Shown: positions 1-9,404 of the stretch, piece by piece | Layout of the letters: each line of letters opens with the position of its first letter | Position numbering within the stretch: position 1 is the stretch's first letter | NCBI RefSeq assembly: GCF_003024605.1 | Contig: NZ_PYJQ01000009.1 | Location: 806,001 to 870,000, forward strand | Origin: Rhizobium sp. JAB6 | GTDB lineage: Bacteria > Pseudomonadota > Alphaproteobacteria > Rhizobiales > Rhizobiaceae | Direction: 5' to 3' | Length of the DNA stretch: 64,000 bases | Position numbers and translations under genes: made by a program | Notes under the pieces: generated by a model | The model's database searches: none | The model's input: the letters and a program-made list of their open reading frames with translations, nothing else | What the model was told of the DNA's origin: nothing

Positions 1-2397
1 GAACAGTGGCTCGGGCTGAAGCCTTGCCGGCAGAAGCTCGCCGAGCAATTCGATCGCCCAATCCTGCGTCTCGTCGGCAATTTCCTTCGGAACATAGCCG
101 ACGGCAACGGAAAGGCCGGAAGCGTGCGCATATCCGCCCGACGTCACCCAGCCGCAGACCGCGCCCTTGTGATAAATAGGCTCGTCGCCGATGACGTCTG
201 CATCCCTTGTGCTCACGATAAAGGTACGCAGCCGCAAGGTTCCGCCCTCCGCCTTTTCCTTAGCAGCGGCGGTCTTGCCAATGAAATCGGCCTCTTTGGA
301 CAGAGCGACAAATCGGTTGAGCCCGGCCTCCAACGGCCCGTAAAGCGGCCGGTATTCGCGCGCCCAGCTGCCATAGGACTTGTCGAGACGCAGTGCGTTC
401 AATGCTCTCAACCCAAAGAGCCGGATGCCGAATTCGGCACCTTCCTGCATCAGAAGGTCGAAAATGTAGCGCTGGTACTCCGGCTTCATCCAGATCTCGT
501 AGCCGAGATCTCCCGTATAGGAGACGCGGCCGACGACCGCGGGCGCCATGCCGATATCCATGCGGCGGATCGACATGAAAGGGAACGCGGCCGTGGAAAG
601 ATCCTGATGGGTCAGCTTCTGCAGCAGCTTGCGGGCATTCGGGCCGGCGATCGAAAGGCCAAGCAGGGAAAGACCGAGTGCCTTGAGCTCCACCGAACCG
701 TCCTTCGGCAGCAGGCGTTCGAACCAGCGCATATGATAGGCTTCGGCGATGCCGGAGCCGATGAGAAGGAAATCCTTCTCGCCGAGCTTGGCCAGGGTGA
801 AATCGCCGATCAGCTTGCCGTCATGCTTCAGCATCGGCGCCAGCGTCATACGGCCCACGGCCGGAATGCGGCAGGCGAGCAACGTGTCGAGGAAGGCCTC
901 GGCGCCCGGTCCCTTGACCGAATATTTGGCAAAACCGGATGTCTCCATCAAGCCGACGCTATCGCGAACCGCCTTGGCTTCGGCGCCGACGACATCGAAA
1001 TCGTTGGAACGGCGCCACGAGAATTGATCCACTTCGCCTTGCGGCGCAAACCACAGCGCCTGCTCCAGGCCATAGTAGCCGCCAAAGACGCCGCCGGCTT
1101 CCTTGAGCTTATCGTAGATCGGCGTCGTCAGCAGCGGACGCGCAGCCGGCAGTTCCTCATTCGGATAGCGGATCGAGAAGCGGCGGGCATAGTTCTCGCG
1201 CACCTTGGCATTGGTATAGGCGAGCGTGGCGTAGTCGCCATAGCGGGAAACGTCCATGGCGAATACATCGAAGCCCGGATCGCCGTAGATCATCCAGTTG
1301 GCGAGCGCGAGCCCCACGCCGCCGCCCTGGCTGAAGCCGGCCATGACGGCGCAGGCCGACCAATAGTTCCTCAAGCCTCGCACCGGGCCGACGAGCGGAT
1401 TGCCATCCGGCGAGAAGGTGAAGGGGCCGTTGATGATCCTCCTGATGCCGGCATTGTTGAAGGCCGGGAAATGGCGGAAGCCGACTTCCAGCTCCGGCGT
1501 AATGCGCTCGATATCCTCGGCCAGCAGCTCGTGACCGAAATCCCAAGGGGTCGTCACGGGCGACCATGGGCGGCAGGCCTTCTCATAGGTGCCCATCAGC
1601 ATGCCCTGCCGCTCCTGGCGCAGATAGATTTCGCCGTCGAAATCGACGCAGTGCATCAGCTCCTTGCCCGACGTCCTGTTGAAATCGATGACCTCGGGCA
1701 TGTCCTCGGTGATGAGATACATATGCTCCATGGCCAGCACCGGCAGCTCAAGCCCCACCATACGGCCGACTTCGCGCGCCCAAAGGCCGGCGGCGTTGAC
1801 GACGTGCTCGGCTATGATCTCGCCCTGGTTGGTAATGACCCGCCAGGAACCATCCTCACGCTGCACCAGCTCTTCCACCTTGGTGTGCAGGTAGATCTCG
1901 GCGCCGTTCTTCTTGGCCGAACGGGCATAGGCATGCGTGGTGCCATAGGGATCGAGATGGCCCTCGACGGGGTCGTAGAGCGCGCCGACGAACTGATCGG
2001 GATCGAGAAGCGGCATCATGTCATGCGCTTCCTTCGGCGTCAGCAGCGTCGCTTCCAGGCCGTTGTAGCGGCCCTTGGCGAGAATGGATTTCAGCCAGTC
2101 GAAGCGCTGAGGGGTGGCCGCCAGCATCAGGCCGGACGTCAGGTGCAGCCCGATGTCCTGGCCCGAATATTCCTCGATCTCCTTGTAGAGCTCGACCGTA
2201 TATTTCTGCAGCTTGGCGACATTCGGATCGCCATTGATCGTATGCATACCGCCGGCTGCATGCCAGGTCGAGCCGGATGTCAGCTCGGAGCGCTCGAGCA
2301 GGACCACATCCGTCCAGCCGAATTTCGTCAGGTGATAGAGCACCGAACATCCGACGACACCGCCACCGATGACGACGACCTTGGCATGGCTTTTCAT
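1..2397 (-). CDS. Dimethylglycine dehydrogenase-like FAD/GcvT oxidoreductase (3' end cut by window edge)
   Basis: Flavoprotein of the dimethylglycine/sarcosine dehydrogenase family, which oxidises an N-methyl group and hands it to tetrahydrofolate through a C-terminal GcvT-like domain. Seen: an N-terminal dinucleotide fold (VVVIGGGVVG) just after the start, the STWHAAGG segment where family members bind FAD through His, then DAO and GcvT-like regions. 799 codons lie in the window and the frame is still open at base 1. The 816-residue paralogue at 35.5-38 kb suggests about 15 codons are missing. The ATG at 2397 begins MKSHAK. It is transcribed in the same direction as soxBDAG, 217 nt downstream of soxG, so it may serve the same glycine-betaine to glycine route. 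The exact substrate is inferred. Confidence 0.88.
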   Translation of the reverse strand, partial: MKSHAKVVVIGGGVVGCSVLYHLTKFGWTDVVLLERSELTSGSTWHAAGGMHTINGDPNVAKLQKYTVELYKEIEEYSGQDIGLHLTSGLMLAATPQRFDWLKSILAKGRYNGLEATLLTPKEAHDMMPLLDPDQFVGALYDPVEGHLDPYGTTHAYARSAKKNGAEIYLHTKVEELVQREDGSWRVITNQGEIIAEHVVNAAGLWAREVGRMVGLELPVLAMEHMYLITEDMPEVIDFNRTSGKELMHCVDFDGEIYLRQERQGMLMGTYEKACRPWSPVTTPWDFGHELLAEDIERITPELEVGFRHFPAFNNAGIRRIINGPFTFSPDGNPLVGPVRGLRNYWSACAVMAGFSQGGGVGLALANWMIYGDPGFDVFAMDVSRYGDYATLAYTNAKVRENYARRFSIRYPNEELPAARPLLTTPIYDKLKEAGGVFGGYYGLEQALWFAPQGEVDQFSWRRSNDFDVVGAEAKAVRDSVGLMETSGFAKYSVKGPGAEAFLDTLLACRIPAVGRMTLAPMLKHDGKLIGDFTLAKLGEKDFLLIGSGIAEAYHMRWFERLLPKDGSVELKALGLSLLGLSIAGPNARKLLQKLTHQDLSTAAFPFMSIRRMDIGMAPAVVGRVSYTGDLGYEIWMKPEYQRYIFDLLMQEGAEFGIRLFGLRALNALRLDKSYGSWAREYRPLYGPLEAGLNRFVALSKEADFIGKTAAAKEKAEGGTLRLRTFIVSTRDADVIGDEPIYHKGAVCGWVTSGGYAHASGLSVAVGYVPKEIADETQDWAIELLGELLPARLQPEPLF

Positions 2398-2614
2398 TGG
2401 GAATCCCCTGTTTTCGGCACGAAGCCGCCGGGTGTCTTCCCGCGCGACCGGCCTTATTTGAGAGGAAACCTAGAGACTATCCGATAGGCCAAATAGCCCG
2501 AACTGCGAAACCGATATGTCTGTTTGCGCCATCGCAATTGTTCGGATCGCGTCATCGGTTATTGGCGGCGCAACCCCGCAGGCAAGCATCCGGCATCAGG
2601 CGATATAAGGATTT

Positions 2615-3169
2615 TCAATCGGCGAAACCGGCCGTGAGCGCGAACTCCCGTCCCATCTCCATGATCTCTTCGAAGACGCTGCCGGCATAGGAGCGCGGCA
2701 CGATGATGTCGAAGCGGTCGGGGCCGGTTCGGGCGACATTGGCGCTGATATGGCAGCACAACATGTTGGCCGACTTTCCCTCGGTAAAGACCAGCGGATG
2801 CAGATCGACAGCCACGCATTTGGCGAGAATACGGCGGACGCTGGGGCCGGAAATGCGCAGCAGCACGCGACCGTCGCTCTGCTCGAAAAACGAGACCTTG
2901 GCCGGATCGAGCATGAAGAGATCCCGCGCCACGCTATCGGCTCCGAGCATGTCCGACACAACGAACCATTCCCTCGGCCCGACATCGCGAACCGATACAT
3001 CCTTCAGCGCCTTCAGGCCCGCCAGAATGCCATCCCGATCCCCCGCCTTCGCGAGCACGGAGAAGATCGCGGGGCGACGCACGATGGCGAGATGATTCGG
3101 ATTTGCGGCAGCCTCGAAACCGGAAATATGATCTTCCAGCACATGCCTGTTCTGAAACGCGACGCTCAT
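2615..3169 (-). CDS. soxG: Sarcosine oxidase gamma subunit
   Basis: Small gamma subunit of heterotetrameric sarcosine oxidase, the enzyme that converts sarcosine to glycine and passes the methyl carbon to tetrahydrofolate. The protein has about 184 residues, usual for SoxG, and contains the family pattern VGPREWFVVS followed by a GcvT-like small domain. The ATG at 3169 (MSVAFQNRH) is preferred over an upstream in-frame start because that one would run into soxA; from 3169 the gap to the soxA stop is 7 nt. Last gene of the soxB-D-A-G operon. The subunit has no catalytic residues of its own and is identified mainly from length, position and the weak sequence pattern. Confidence 0.9.
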   Translation of the reverse strand: MSVAFQNRHVLEDHISGFEAAANPNHLAIVRRPAIFSVLAKAGDRDGILAGLKALKDVSVRDVGPREWFVVSDMLGADSVARDLFMLDPAKVSFFEQSDGRVLLRISGPSVRRILAKCVAVDLHPLVFTEGKSANMLCCHISANVARTGPDRFDIIVPRSYAGSVFEEIMEMGREFALTAGFAD

Positions 3170-3176
3170 CAGTCCA

Positions 3177-6134
3177 TCACCCCAAAAGCTTCTTGTTGTC
3201 CGGATCAACGAAGACCGGGCTGCAGACCTCCGCCGCCACCTCTTCACTCCGCAACCCGTCCCAGACGACCACGCGCTCGCCGATGCGTTCCCGACCCGAC
3301 TTCAGGAAAGCGAGCGCGATGGAATGACCGAGCGTCGGCGAGAAGCACGCCGAGGAGACATGCCCCTGATCATTTACCGTCGAAGGTCTCGCGCCCTCCT
3401 TCAAAATATGTGCGCCAGCGTGAATTTCCTTGGCCGTATCGATCGGCTTCAAGCCGACAAGCTGGCTACGGTCGGCGGCGGTCAGACCGAAGCGGGTCGA
3501 CAGCCGCTTGCCGATGAAGTCTGGCTTCTGCGTCGACATCATGCGGCCAAGCCCGACATCATCAGGCGTGGTGCGGCCATCGAGCTCATTATGGGTGACA
3601 TGCCCTTTCTCGATACGCAGCACGTTGAGCGCTTCGACGCCATATGGGCAGATGCCATGCGCCTTGCCCGCTTCCATGATCGCGTCCGCGACCGCCTCGC
3701 CGTAGCCGGCCGGCACCGCGAGTTCATAGGCGAGCTCGCCCGAGAAGGAGATGCGGAACAGGCGCGCCCTCAGCCCACCTTTCAGCATGATCTCGGCTGC
3801 GGCGAGGAATGGCAAGAACGCGTCGGAAATATCGTCTTCCACGATCTGCTCCAGCACCAGCCTCGCCTTCGGACCGGCAATCGCCATCTGGGCCCATTGA
3901 TCGGAAGATGAGACGAAACGAACGTCGAGCTGCGGCCAGAGCGTCTGTGCCGCAAATTCCATGTGCGTCATCACTTCGCCGGCCATCGCCGTCGTGGTCG
4001 TCATGAAAAAGTGGTCGGGCGTCAGCCGGCTCGTCGTGCCGTCATCGAAGACCATGCCGTCTTCGCGCAGCATCAAGCCATAGCGCGCCTTGCCGATCGG
4101 CAGCTTCAGGAAGGCGTTGGAATAAAGGCGGTTGAGAAACTCGGCCGCATCCTTGCCGAAAATCTCGATCTTGCCGAGAGTCGACACGTCGCAGATGCCG
4201 ACATTGCTGCGGACATTCAGCACTTCGCGATCGACGCTGTCGCGCCAGCCTTTTTCGCCCGGTCGGGCAAACCACGACGAACGATACCAAAGGCCGGCCT
4301 CGACGAAGGCGGCACCGTTCTTCTTTGCCCATCCATGCAGCGGCGATTCCCGAACCGGCTGCGCATGCTTGTCGCGCGCGGTTCCCGCCAGTGCACCGAA
4401 GGAAACCGGCGTGTAGAACGGCCGGAAAGTCGTCGTGCCGACGGCCGCCGGGCTGACGCCGCGCATGCCGGCGATGATACCGGCGGCGTTGACGTTGCCG
4501 AGCTTGCCCTGGTCCGTCGCCATGCCGCTCGTCGTGTAGCGCTTGGCATGTTCCACATGGCCAAAGCCTTCGCGCAAAGCGAGACCAAGATCCTTGGCGT
4601 GGACGTCGTTCTGGAAGTCGACGAATGCCTTGTCCTTCGCGCCCGGCACATGCCAGATCGCCGCAAAAGACGGATCATATTCGCCCTCCACTTCCGGCAG
4701 TTCGACCCCGTGAGCCTTGCGGCCGAAGCCTTCAGCGATTTTCCGCGCTTTTTCCGCCCCGTCGGCAAGACAGCCGGAAACGCTTTCGATGCCCGCAGCC
4801 GAACCGGCAATCTCCAACTCGCCAGAGACGATCGGCGCCATGAAGGCCTGCTTCTCGTCCGACCAGACCGGCTTGGCGCCCCGCTGGCAGGCAAGATGAA
4901 TGATCGGCGACCAGCCGCCCGACATGGCCAGCGCATCGCAGGCGATCAGCTCATCCAAGCCGCCGCGGTCTGCAATGACGCCGGTGATGCGATACTTGCC
5001 CTTGGTCGCATGCACGCTTGCTGTATGAACCACGCGCACGCCCTGAGGAGCAGCATCGGCCGATGCGGCGCGCGTGTCGAGGATTGCCGAAATCTCGGCG
5101 CCTGCAGCGGCGAGATCGGCGGCGGTCCGGTAGCCGGACCCGCCATTGGTAAAGACGGCAACCTTCTGCCCGGCAACGACACCATAGCGGTTGAGATAGC
5201 TGCGCATGGCGCCCGCCATCATTACGCCTGGACGATCGTTGCCGCCGAACACCAGCGGCCGCTCCTCGGCGCCGGATGCGAGAACTGCGCGCTTGGCGGC
5301 GATGCGCCAGAGCCGCTCGACCGGCAGGTCGCGCGATGGCATCGCCAGATGCTTCTGCACCTTCTCGACTGCGCCGAAGATGTTGTCGTCATACCAGCCG
5401 AACACGGTGGTACGCGGCATCAAGGTCACGTTCTCGAAGCTCTGCAGCTCCTCGAGCGTTGCCTGCACGAAAACGTCAGCGGAAGCGCCGCCGATCGTCA
5501 GCCTTTCCGACAAGAGCGAGCCGCCCAGCCGGAAACCTTCATCGGCCAAGACAACGCGCAGGCCGGTGCGGGCAGCGGTCAGAGCCGCCATCAGGCCTGC
5601 GGGACCGGAGCCGATCACAAGCAGGTCGCAATACGCCCAGGCCTTCTCGTACCGGTCCGGATCCGCCTGCATGACGGCCTTGCCGAGGCCGGCGGCACGC
5701 CGGATCAGCGGCTCATAGACCTTCTCCCAGAAGGCGGCGGGCCACATGAAGGTCTTGTAGTAGAAGCCGGCGCCAAGAAAGGGCGAGAACAAACCATTGA
5801 TCGAGCCGAAATCATACTTCAGCGACGGCCAGCGGTTCTGGCTCACCGCACTCATGCCCTGATAAAGCTCGGCGACAGTGGCGCGCGTATTCGGCTCGGT
5901 GCGGCCATCCTTGCCGATGGTGATGAGTGCATTGGGCTCGGCCGAGCCTGCGGTCAGAATGCCGCGCGGCCGATGATATTTGAAGCTGCGGCCAACCAGC
6001 AGCTGGTCGTTGGCAAGCAGAGCGGCGGCAAGCGTATCGCCCTCTAATCCCTTCATCTCCTTGCCGTCGAATTGGAAGGAAAGCGGCCGGCTGCGATTGA
6101 CCAGGCCGCCGGTCGACAGACGATAGGCCGTCAT
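3177..6134 (-). CDS. soxA: Sarcosine oxidase alpha subunit
   Basis: Large subunit (985 residues) of heterotetrameric sarcosine oxidase. Order of domains: an N-terminal 2Fe-2S-like ferredoxin fold (about residues 15-105, beginning LSFQFDGKEMKGLEGDTL), a NAD-binding dinucleotide fold near residue 170 (DLLVIGSGPAGLMAA), and a C-terminal GcvT/aminomethyltransferase region from about residue 600. The GcvT part holds the folate site where the methylene group is transferred to tetrahydrofolate. The start ATG overlaps the soxD stop by 4 nt, typical of translational coupling, and the stop is 7 nt before soxG. Length and domain order match the family. It acts in the cytoplasm with SoxB, SoxD and SoxG. 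Confidence 0.96.
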   Translation of the reverse strand: MTAYRLSTGGLVNRSRPLSFQFDGKEMKGLEGDTLAAALLANDQLLVGRSFKYHRPRGILTAGSAEPNALITIGKDGRTEPNTRATVAELYQGMSAVSQNRWPSLKYDFGSINGLFSPFLGAGFYYKTFMWPAAFWEKVYEPLIRRAAGLGKAVMQADPDRYEKAWAYCDLLVIGSGPAGLMAALTAARTGLRVVLADEGFRLGGSLLSERLTIGGASADVFVQATLEELQSFENVTLMPRTTVFGWYDDNIFGAVEKVQKHLAMPSRDLPVERLWRIAAKRAVLASGAEERPLVFGGNDRPGVMMAGAMRSYLNRYGVVAGQKVAVFTNGGSGYRTAADLAAAGAEISAILDTRAASADAAPQGVRVVHTASVHATKGKYRITGVIADRGGLDELIACDALAMSGGWSPIIHLACQRGAKPVWSDEKQAFMAPIVSGELEIAGSAAGIESVSGCLADGAEKARKIAEGFGRKAHGVELPEVEGEYDPSFAAIWHVPGAKDKAFVDFQNDVHAKDLGLALREGFGHVEHAKRYTTSGMATDQGKLGNVNAAGIIAGMRGVSPAAVGTTTFRPFYTPVSFGALAGTARDKHAQPVRESPLHGWAKKNGAAFVEAGLWYRSSWFARPGEKGWRDSVDREVLNVRSNVGICDVSTLGKIEIFGKDAAEFLNRLYSNAFLKLPIGKARYGLMLREDGMVFDDGTTSRLTPDHFFMTTTTAMAGEVMTHMEFAAQTLWPQLDVRFVSSSDQWAQMAIAGPKARLVLEQIVEDDISDAFLPFLAAAEIMLKGGLRARLFRISFSGELAYELAVPAGYGEAVADAIMEAGKAHGICPYGVEALNVLRIEKGHVTHNELDGRTTPDDVGLGRMMSTQKPDFIGKRLSTRFGLTAADRSQLVGLKPIDTAKEIHAGAHILKEGARPSTVNDQGHVSSACFSPTLGHSIALAFLKSGRERIGERVVVWDGLRSEEVAAEVCSPVFVDPDNKKLLG

Positions 6135-6406
6135 CGTGCCGCCTCCCTCGCCTTGTCCTCGGCATCCGTAACGGAAAAGACCTCATGGGTGACATTGCTG
6201 CGGTCGACGACCAGCCAGCGGCGGCACCCGGCGCTATGGTGCCAATATTCCTCAATCCGGCCGCGCTCGTTGTCGCGGATGAAGACGTAACGGTTCCAGT
6301 CCTCATCCGGCGCGTTCGGCGCGGGACGAACCACGGAGGCGCCGCGAATGGAGAACTCCTCCTTGGCTCGCACGCCGCAATGCGGGCAGTTGATCAAGCT
6401 TGCCAT
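6131..6406 (-). CDS. soxD: Sarcosine oxidase delta subunit
   Basis: Zinc-binding delta subunit of heterotetrameric sarcosine oxidase, 91 residues. Visible zinc ligands: Cys7 and Cys10 in NCPHCG, then His57 and Cys61 in WHHSAGCRRW; this C-x2-C ... H-x3-C set matches the known delta subunit. The aromatic-rich middle (DWNRYVFIRDN) is also typical. It sits between soxB (13-nt gap) and soxA (4-nt overlap), the usual gene order soxBDAG. The subunit is structural; no catalytic role is implied. Confidence 0.95.
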   Translation of the reverse strand: MASLINCPHCGVRAKEEFSIRGASVVRPAPNAPDEDWNRYVFIRDNERGRIEEYWHHSAGCRRWLVVDRSNVTHEVFSVTDAEDKAREAAR

Positions 6407-6419
6407 TGGTATTGTGCCC

Positions 6420-7670
6420 TCAATGCAGGTTCGGCTGCGGACCCTTGCCGCCTTCGTCTATCGCAAAGCCGCGCTCGAAGCGGTCAAGCCGCAAAAGGCG
6501 GCTGACGTCGTGGCTCTCGCCCCTGGCGATCAGATGCGCGAAGCAGAAGCCCGAAGCCGGCGTCGCTTTGAAGCCGCCATAGTTCCAGCCGCAGTTCAGA
6601 TAAAGATTTTCGATGGGCGTGCGATCGATGATCGGCGAGCCGTCCATGCTCATATCCATGACCCCGCCCCAGGTGCGCAGCACGCGCACGCGCGACAGGC
6701 CGGGGATGAGTGACACTCCCTCCTCCATCGTATGCTCGACGGTGGCGAGATTGCCACGCTGCGCATAGGAGCTGTAGTAGTCGATATCGGCGCCGAAGAC
6801 CAAGCCACCCTTGTCCGACTGCGAGATATAGAAGTGTCCCGCGCCGTAGGTGATGACGTTGTCGATGACGGGCTTCAACCCCTCGGAAACGAAGGCCTGC
6901 AGCACATGCGTCTCGATCGGCAATTCCAGATCGGCCATCTTGCCGAGGATCGACGTGTGGCCTGCAGCCGCAAGCGCCAGCTTGTTGCAGCCGATGAAGC
7001 CGCGATTGGTCTCGACGCCGGTGACGATGCCGTTTTCGCGGCGAATGCCGATCACCTCGCATTGCTGGATCAGATCGACGCCGCGGCTGTCGGCACCACG
7101 GGCATAGCCCCAGGCAACCGCATCGTGGCGCGCCGTGCCGCCGCGCCGCTGCATGAGGCCGCCGAGGATCGGAAAACGGGCATGATCGAAGTTCAGGTAA
7201 GGCATCATGCGGCGAACCTGCTCGCGGCTGAGCAGTTCCGCGTCGACGCCGTGCATGCGCATGGCATTGCCGCGCCGGGCATAGGCATCGCGTTGGCCAT
7301 CGGAATGGAATAGATTGACGATGCCGCGCTGGGACACCATGGCATTGTAATTGAAGTCCTGCTCCAGCCCTTCCCAGAGCTTCATCGAGAATTCGTAGAA
7401 GGGCTCGTTGCCGGGCAGCAGATAGTTGGAGCGGATGATCGTCGTGTTGCGGCCGACATTGCCGGAGCCGATATAGCTCTTTTCCAGCACCGCGACATTG
7501 GTAATGCCGAATTCCTTGGCGAGGTAATAGGCGGTCGCCAGCCCATGGCCGCCGCCGCCGACGATGATTACGTCATAATGCGGCTTCGGCTCCGGGGTCC
7601 GCCACACCGGCTGCCAATGACGATTGCCCGAAAACGCCTGTTTTAGAAGCTGATATGCCGAATATCGCAT
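6420..7670 (-). CDS. soxB: Sarcosine oxidase beta subunit
   Basis: Catalytic FAD subunit of sarcosine oxidase, 416 residues. The FAD-binding motif YDVIIVGGGGHGLAT begins near residue 32. His182 in GGTARHDAV is in the position where the family attaches FMN covalently. The DAO-fold C-terminus is complete. The frame is open further upstream, but the ATG at 7670 (MRYSAYQLLKQAF) gives the family's normal N-terminus; the upstream extension is Cys-rich and looks non-coding. First gene of the soxBDAG operon, so its promoter should lie in the intergenic region 7671-7998, divergent from cysQ. Confidence 0.96.
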   Translation of the reverse strand: MRYSAYQLLKQAFSGNRHWQPVWRTPEPKPHYDVIIVGGGGHGLATAYYLAKEFGITNVAVLEKSYIGSGNVGRNTTIIRSNYLLPGNEPFYEFSMKLWEGLEQDFNYNAMVSQRGIVNLFHSDGQRDAYARRGNAMRMHGVDAELLSREQVRRMMPYLNFDHARFPILGGLMQRRGGTARHDAVAWGYARGADSRGVDLIQQCEVIGIRRENGIVTGVETNRGFIGCNKLALAAAGHTSILGKMADLELPIETHVLQAFVSEGLKPVIDNVITYGAGHFYISQSDKGGLVFGADIDYYSSYAQRGNLATVEHTMEEGVSLIPGLSRVRVLRTWGGVMDMSMDGSPIIDRTPIENLYLNCGWNYGGFKATPASGFCFAHLIARGESHDVSRLLRLDRFERGFAIDEGGKGPQPNLH

Positions 7671-7998
7671 GCATTCATCCCGATGCTGTCCGGCCGCACA
7701 TTCGCATATGCAATAAAAACGACAAGTCCCGGAAGGACGAAAAAGCTTCGCAAACAGAACATGATCTTTTCCGAATGCGCAGTGACGGAGAGCATCGGCT
7801 GCCGAGAAGAATACATCGCCGGCCAGCCGAAAGGTCTGCCCGTTTTGCACGCAAGGGGAGCGCTGTTGCTAAACCCTCGCGCAAGCGCTAAGCGAAGAAA
7901 GCCGGGACATCGGAAGTCTAAACTTCGCAATCGCAACGTCCTATATATAATGTCCGGAGAATTCAGGCGCGGACAGCGCGCGGAAGACGAAGAAGCAC
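7671..7998. promoter_or_regulatory. Divergent intergenic region between soxB and cysQ
   Basis: 328 nt without a credible gene. It must hold the soxBDAG promoter (leftward) and the cysQ promoter (rightward, listed separately). Open frames through here are extensions of soxB or antisense shadows. I see no obvious long palindrome or riboswitch-like fold; the soxB-side promoter could not be pinned down by eye. Confidence 0.5.
7923..7951 (+). promoter_or_regulatory. Candidate sigma-70 promoter of cysQ
   Basis: A perfect TATAAT at 7946-7951 inside an alternating AT stretch, with CTTCGC at 7923-7928 exactly 17 nt upstream. The -10 is strong and the -35 only partly matches the alphaproteobacterial CTTGAC. 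It ends 47 nt before the cysQ ATG. Assignment rests on these hexamers alone. Confidence 0.5.
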
Positions 7999-8793
7999 AT
8001 GCTTGCAACATTCGAAAAGGCGGCGCTCGAAGCAGGAAAGGCCATTCTGGAGGTCTATCGTGCCGGCTATTCGGTTGCCTTGAAGCAAGACATGAGCCCC
8101 GTCACGCTCGCCGACGAACGCGCCGAAACCATTATTCTCAGACACCTCGAACGCGATTTTCCCCATATTCCCGCCATTGCCGAAGAGCAGGTTTCAGCCG
8201 GCAAGATTCCGGATGTGCGCGGCCGCGCCTTCTTTCTGGTCGATCCGCTCGACGGCACCAGGGAATTCATCGAACATCGGGATGAGTTCACCGTCAATAT
8301 CGCCTATGTCGAGAATGGTATCCCAGTCATCGGCATTGTCTACGCTCCGGCGCTCGGTGTCGCTTTTACCGGTGAGCCCGGCAGGGCAAGCAAGCTGATC
8401 GTCGACGAGCAATTTTCCATTGCCGACCGCCTGACCATCGCCGTGCGCGAACCGCCGGCTAGGCTGACCGCGCTTGCCAGCCGCTGCAACAGCAACGCCA
8501 AGACCGAAGGCTTTCTGACCGACAATGCGGTTTCCGGCTGCACGTCGATCGGCTCGTCGCTGAAATTCTGCCTGCTCGCCGAGGGCAAAGCCGATGTTTA
8601 TCCGCGTTTCGGCCGCACCATGGAATGGGATACGGCAGCCGGCGATGCCGTGTTGCGGGCCGCGGGCGGCAAGACGGTCACCATTGAGGGCGGCCTTCTG
8701 ACCTATGGCAAGACCGACCAGAGCGAAGATGCCGATTTCGCCAATCCGCACTTCATCTGCTGGGGCGGACAGAAGCACGACGTCTCGGCGTAA
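7999..8793 (+). CDS. cysQ: 3'(2'),5'-bisphosphate nucleotidase CysQ
   Basis: Inositol-monophosphatase-fold phosphatase that removes the 3' phosphate from 3'-phosphoadenosine 5'-phosphate, the by-product of sulfate assimilation and sulfation. 264 residues, normal for CysQ. Metal-site motifs are visible: PVTLADERAE near residue 35, EEQ near residue 62, the DPLDGTREF signature near residue 83, and GRTMEWDTAAGDAVL near residue 206. The ATG at 7999 has a purine-rich sequence (GGAAGACGAAG) upstream. It stands alone, divergent from soxB and followed by about 300 nt without a gene. In rhizobia CysQ is often near sulfation or cysteine genes; none is nearby here. Confidence 0.93.
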   Translation: MLATFEKAALEAGKAILEVYRAGYSVALKQDMSPVTLADERAETIILRHLERDFPHIPAIAEEQVSAGKIPDVRGRAFFLVDPLDGTREFIEHRDEFTVNIAYVENGIPVIGIVYAPALGVAFTGEPGRASKLIVDEQFSIADRLTIAVREPPARLTALASRCNSNAKTEGFLTDNAVSGCTSIGSSLKFCLLAEGKADVYPRFGRTMEWDTAAGDAVLRAAGGKTVTIEGGLLTYGKTDQSEDADFANPHFICWGGQKHDVSA

Positions 8794-9095
8794 GTTTGCT
8801 TTTGCAAGTAAAAAGCTATTCTTGTGCCTTCTCCTGACTCCGAGAGCGGGTACCGGCTTCCGCGATTTTCGCGTCGGAAGCGTAAGTTTTTACTGACGAA
8901 AAATCATAGAACGAATGCGATTTTCCCCGAAGTCACAAGGGGTTTTGGGTATTTTGCTCAGGCGAAACATGCGCAAATCAGCACCTCGCCACATTGATTA
9001 AAATTATTAGCAAAGTCTTACCCGGGGCTTAGGCAATTTTTAAATGTGGCAAGCTAGAGTGCCACACGTGGTCTTGAGTGTGTGTAGAGAGTCCA
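8794..9095. other. Intergenic region between cysQ and sciP
   Basis: 302 nt without a gene. It holds an imperfect hairpin (8856-8881; arms GCTTCC and GGAAGC with an inner CGCGA/TCGCG) followed by a short T run, which may be the cysQ terminator, and two GANTC methylation sites (8836-8840 and 9089-9093). The second site ends two bases before the sciP ATG. The AT-rich stretch 8990-9050 is the likely sciP promoter area; a TTAA half-site lies at 8998-9001. Confidence 0.5.
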
Positions 9096-9371
9096 ATGAC
9101 CGAAATGATACGTCCCCGAGTGAAGTATGTCATCGGCCCCGATGGCAGCCCGCTGACGATAGCAGACCTTCCGCCGCCGAATACGCGCCGCTGGGTCATT
9201 CGTCGTAAGGCAGAGGTTGTCGCCGCCGTGCGTGGTGGTCTGCTCAGCTTGGAAGAAGCCTGCGAACGTTATACGTTGACCGTCGAAGAGTTCCTCTCCT
9301 GGCAGTCGTCCATCAATACCCATGGCCTGGCTGGCCTCCGGACGACGCGCATACAGCAGTATCGCCACTGA
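9096..9371 (+). CDS. sciP: SciP, small CtrA-inhibitory protein (DUF1153)
   Basis: 91-residue helix-turn-helix protein of the DUF1153 family. In Caulobacter its counterpart SciP binds CtrA and blocks its recruitment of RNA polymerase at target promoters after DNA replication begins. The sequence is almost unmistakable: VKYVIGPDGSPLT, then RRWVIRRKAEVVAAVRGG, LSLEEACERYTL and the conserved end GLAGLRTTRIQQYR. The ATG at 9096 (MTEMIRPRV) gives the family N-terminus; an upstream in-frame start adds only six residues. A GANTC site lies just before the start codon, suggesting methylation-linked control. A strong terminator follows. Confidence 0.95.
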   Translation: MTEMIRPRVKYVIGPDGSPLTIADLPPPNTRRWVIRRKAEVVAAVRGGLLSLEEACERYTLTVEEFLSWQSSINTHGLAGLRTTRIQQYRH

Positions 9372-9404
9372 CAGCAGCGACAGCACCACTAATCCTTTTT
9401 TGTG

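Noticed and set aside
124-2487. 787-codon open frame on the plus strand
   Set aside because: It runs antisense to the dimethylglycine-dehydrogenase-like gene, which has clear FAD and GcvT motifs; the plus-strand translation is Arg/Ala/Gln-rich with no family pattern. Long antisense frames are common at this GC content.
3963-6047. 694-codon open frame on the plus strand
   Set aside because: Antisense to soxA, with low-complexity composition and no recognisable motif.
8856-8890. Hairpin after cysQ as a firm terminator
   Set aside because: The stem is interrupted and the T run starts several bases after it; mentioned only as a possibility in the intergenic entry.
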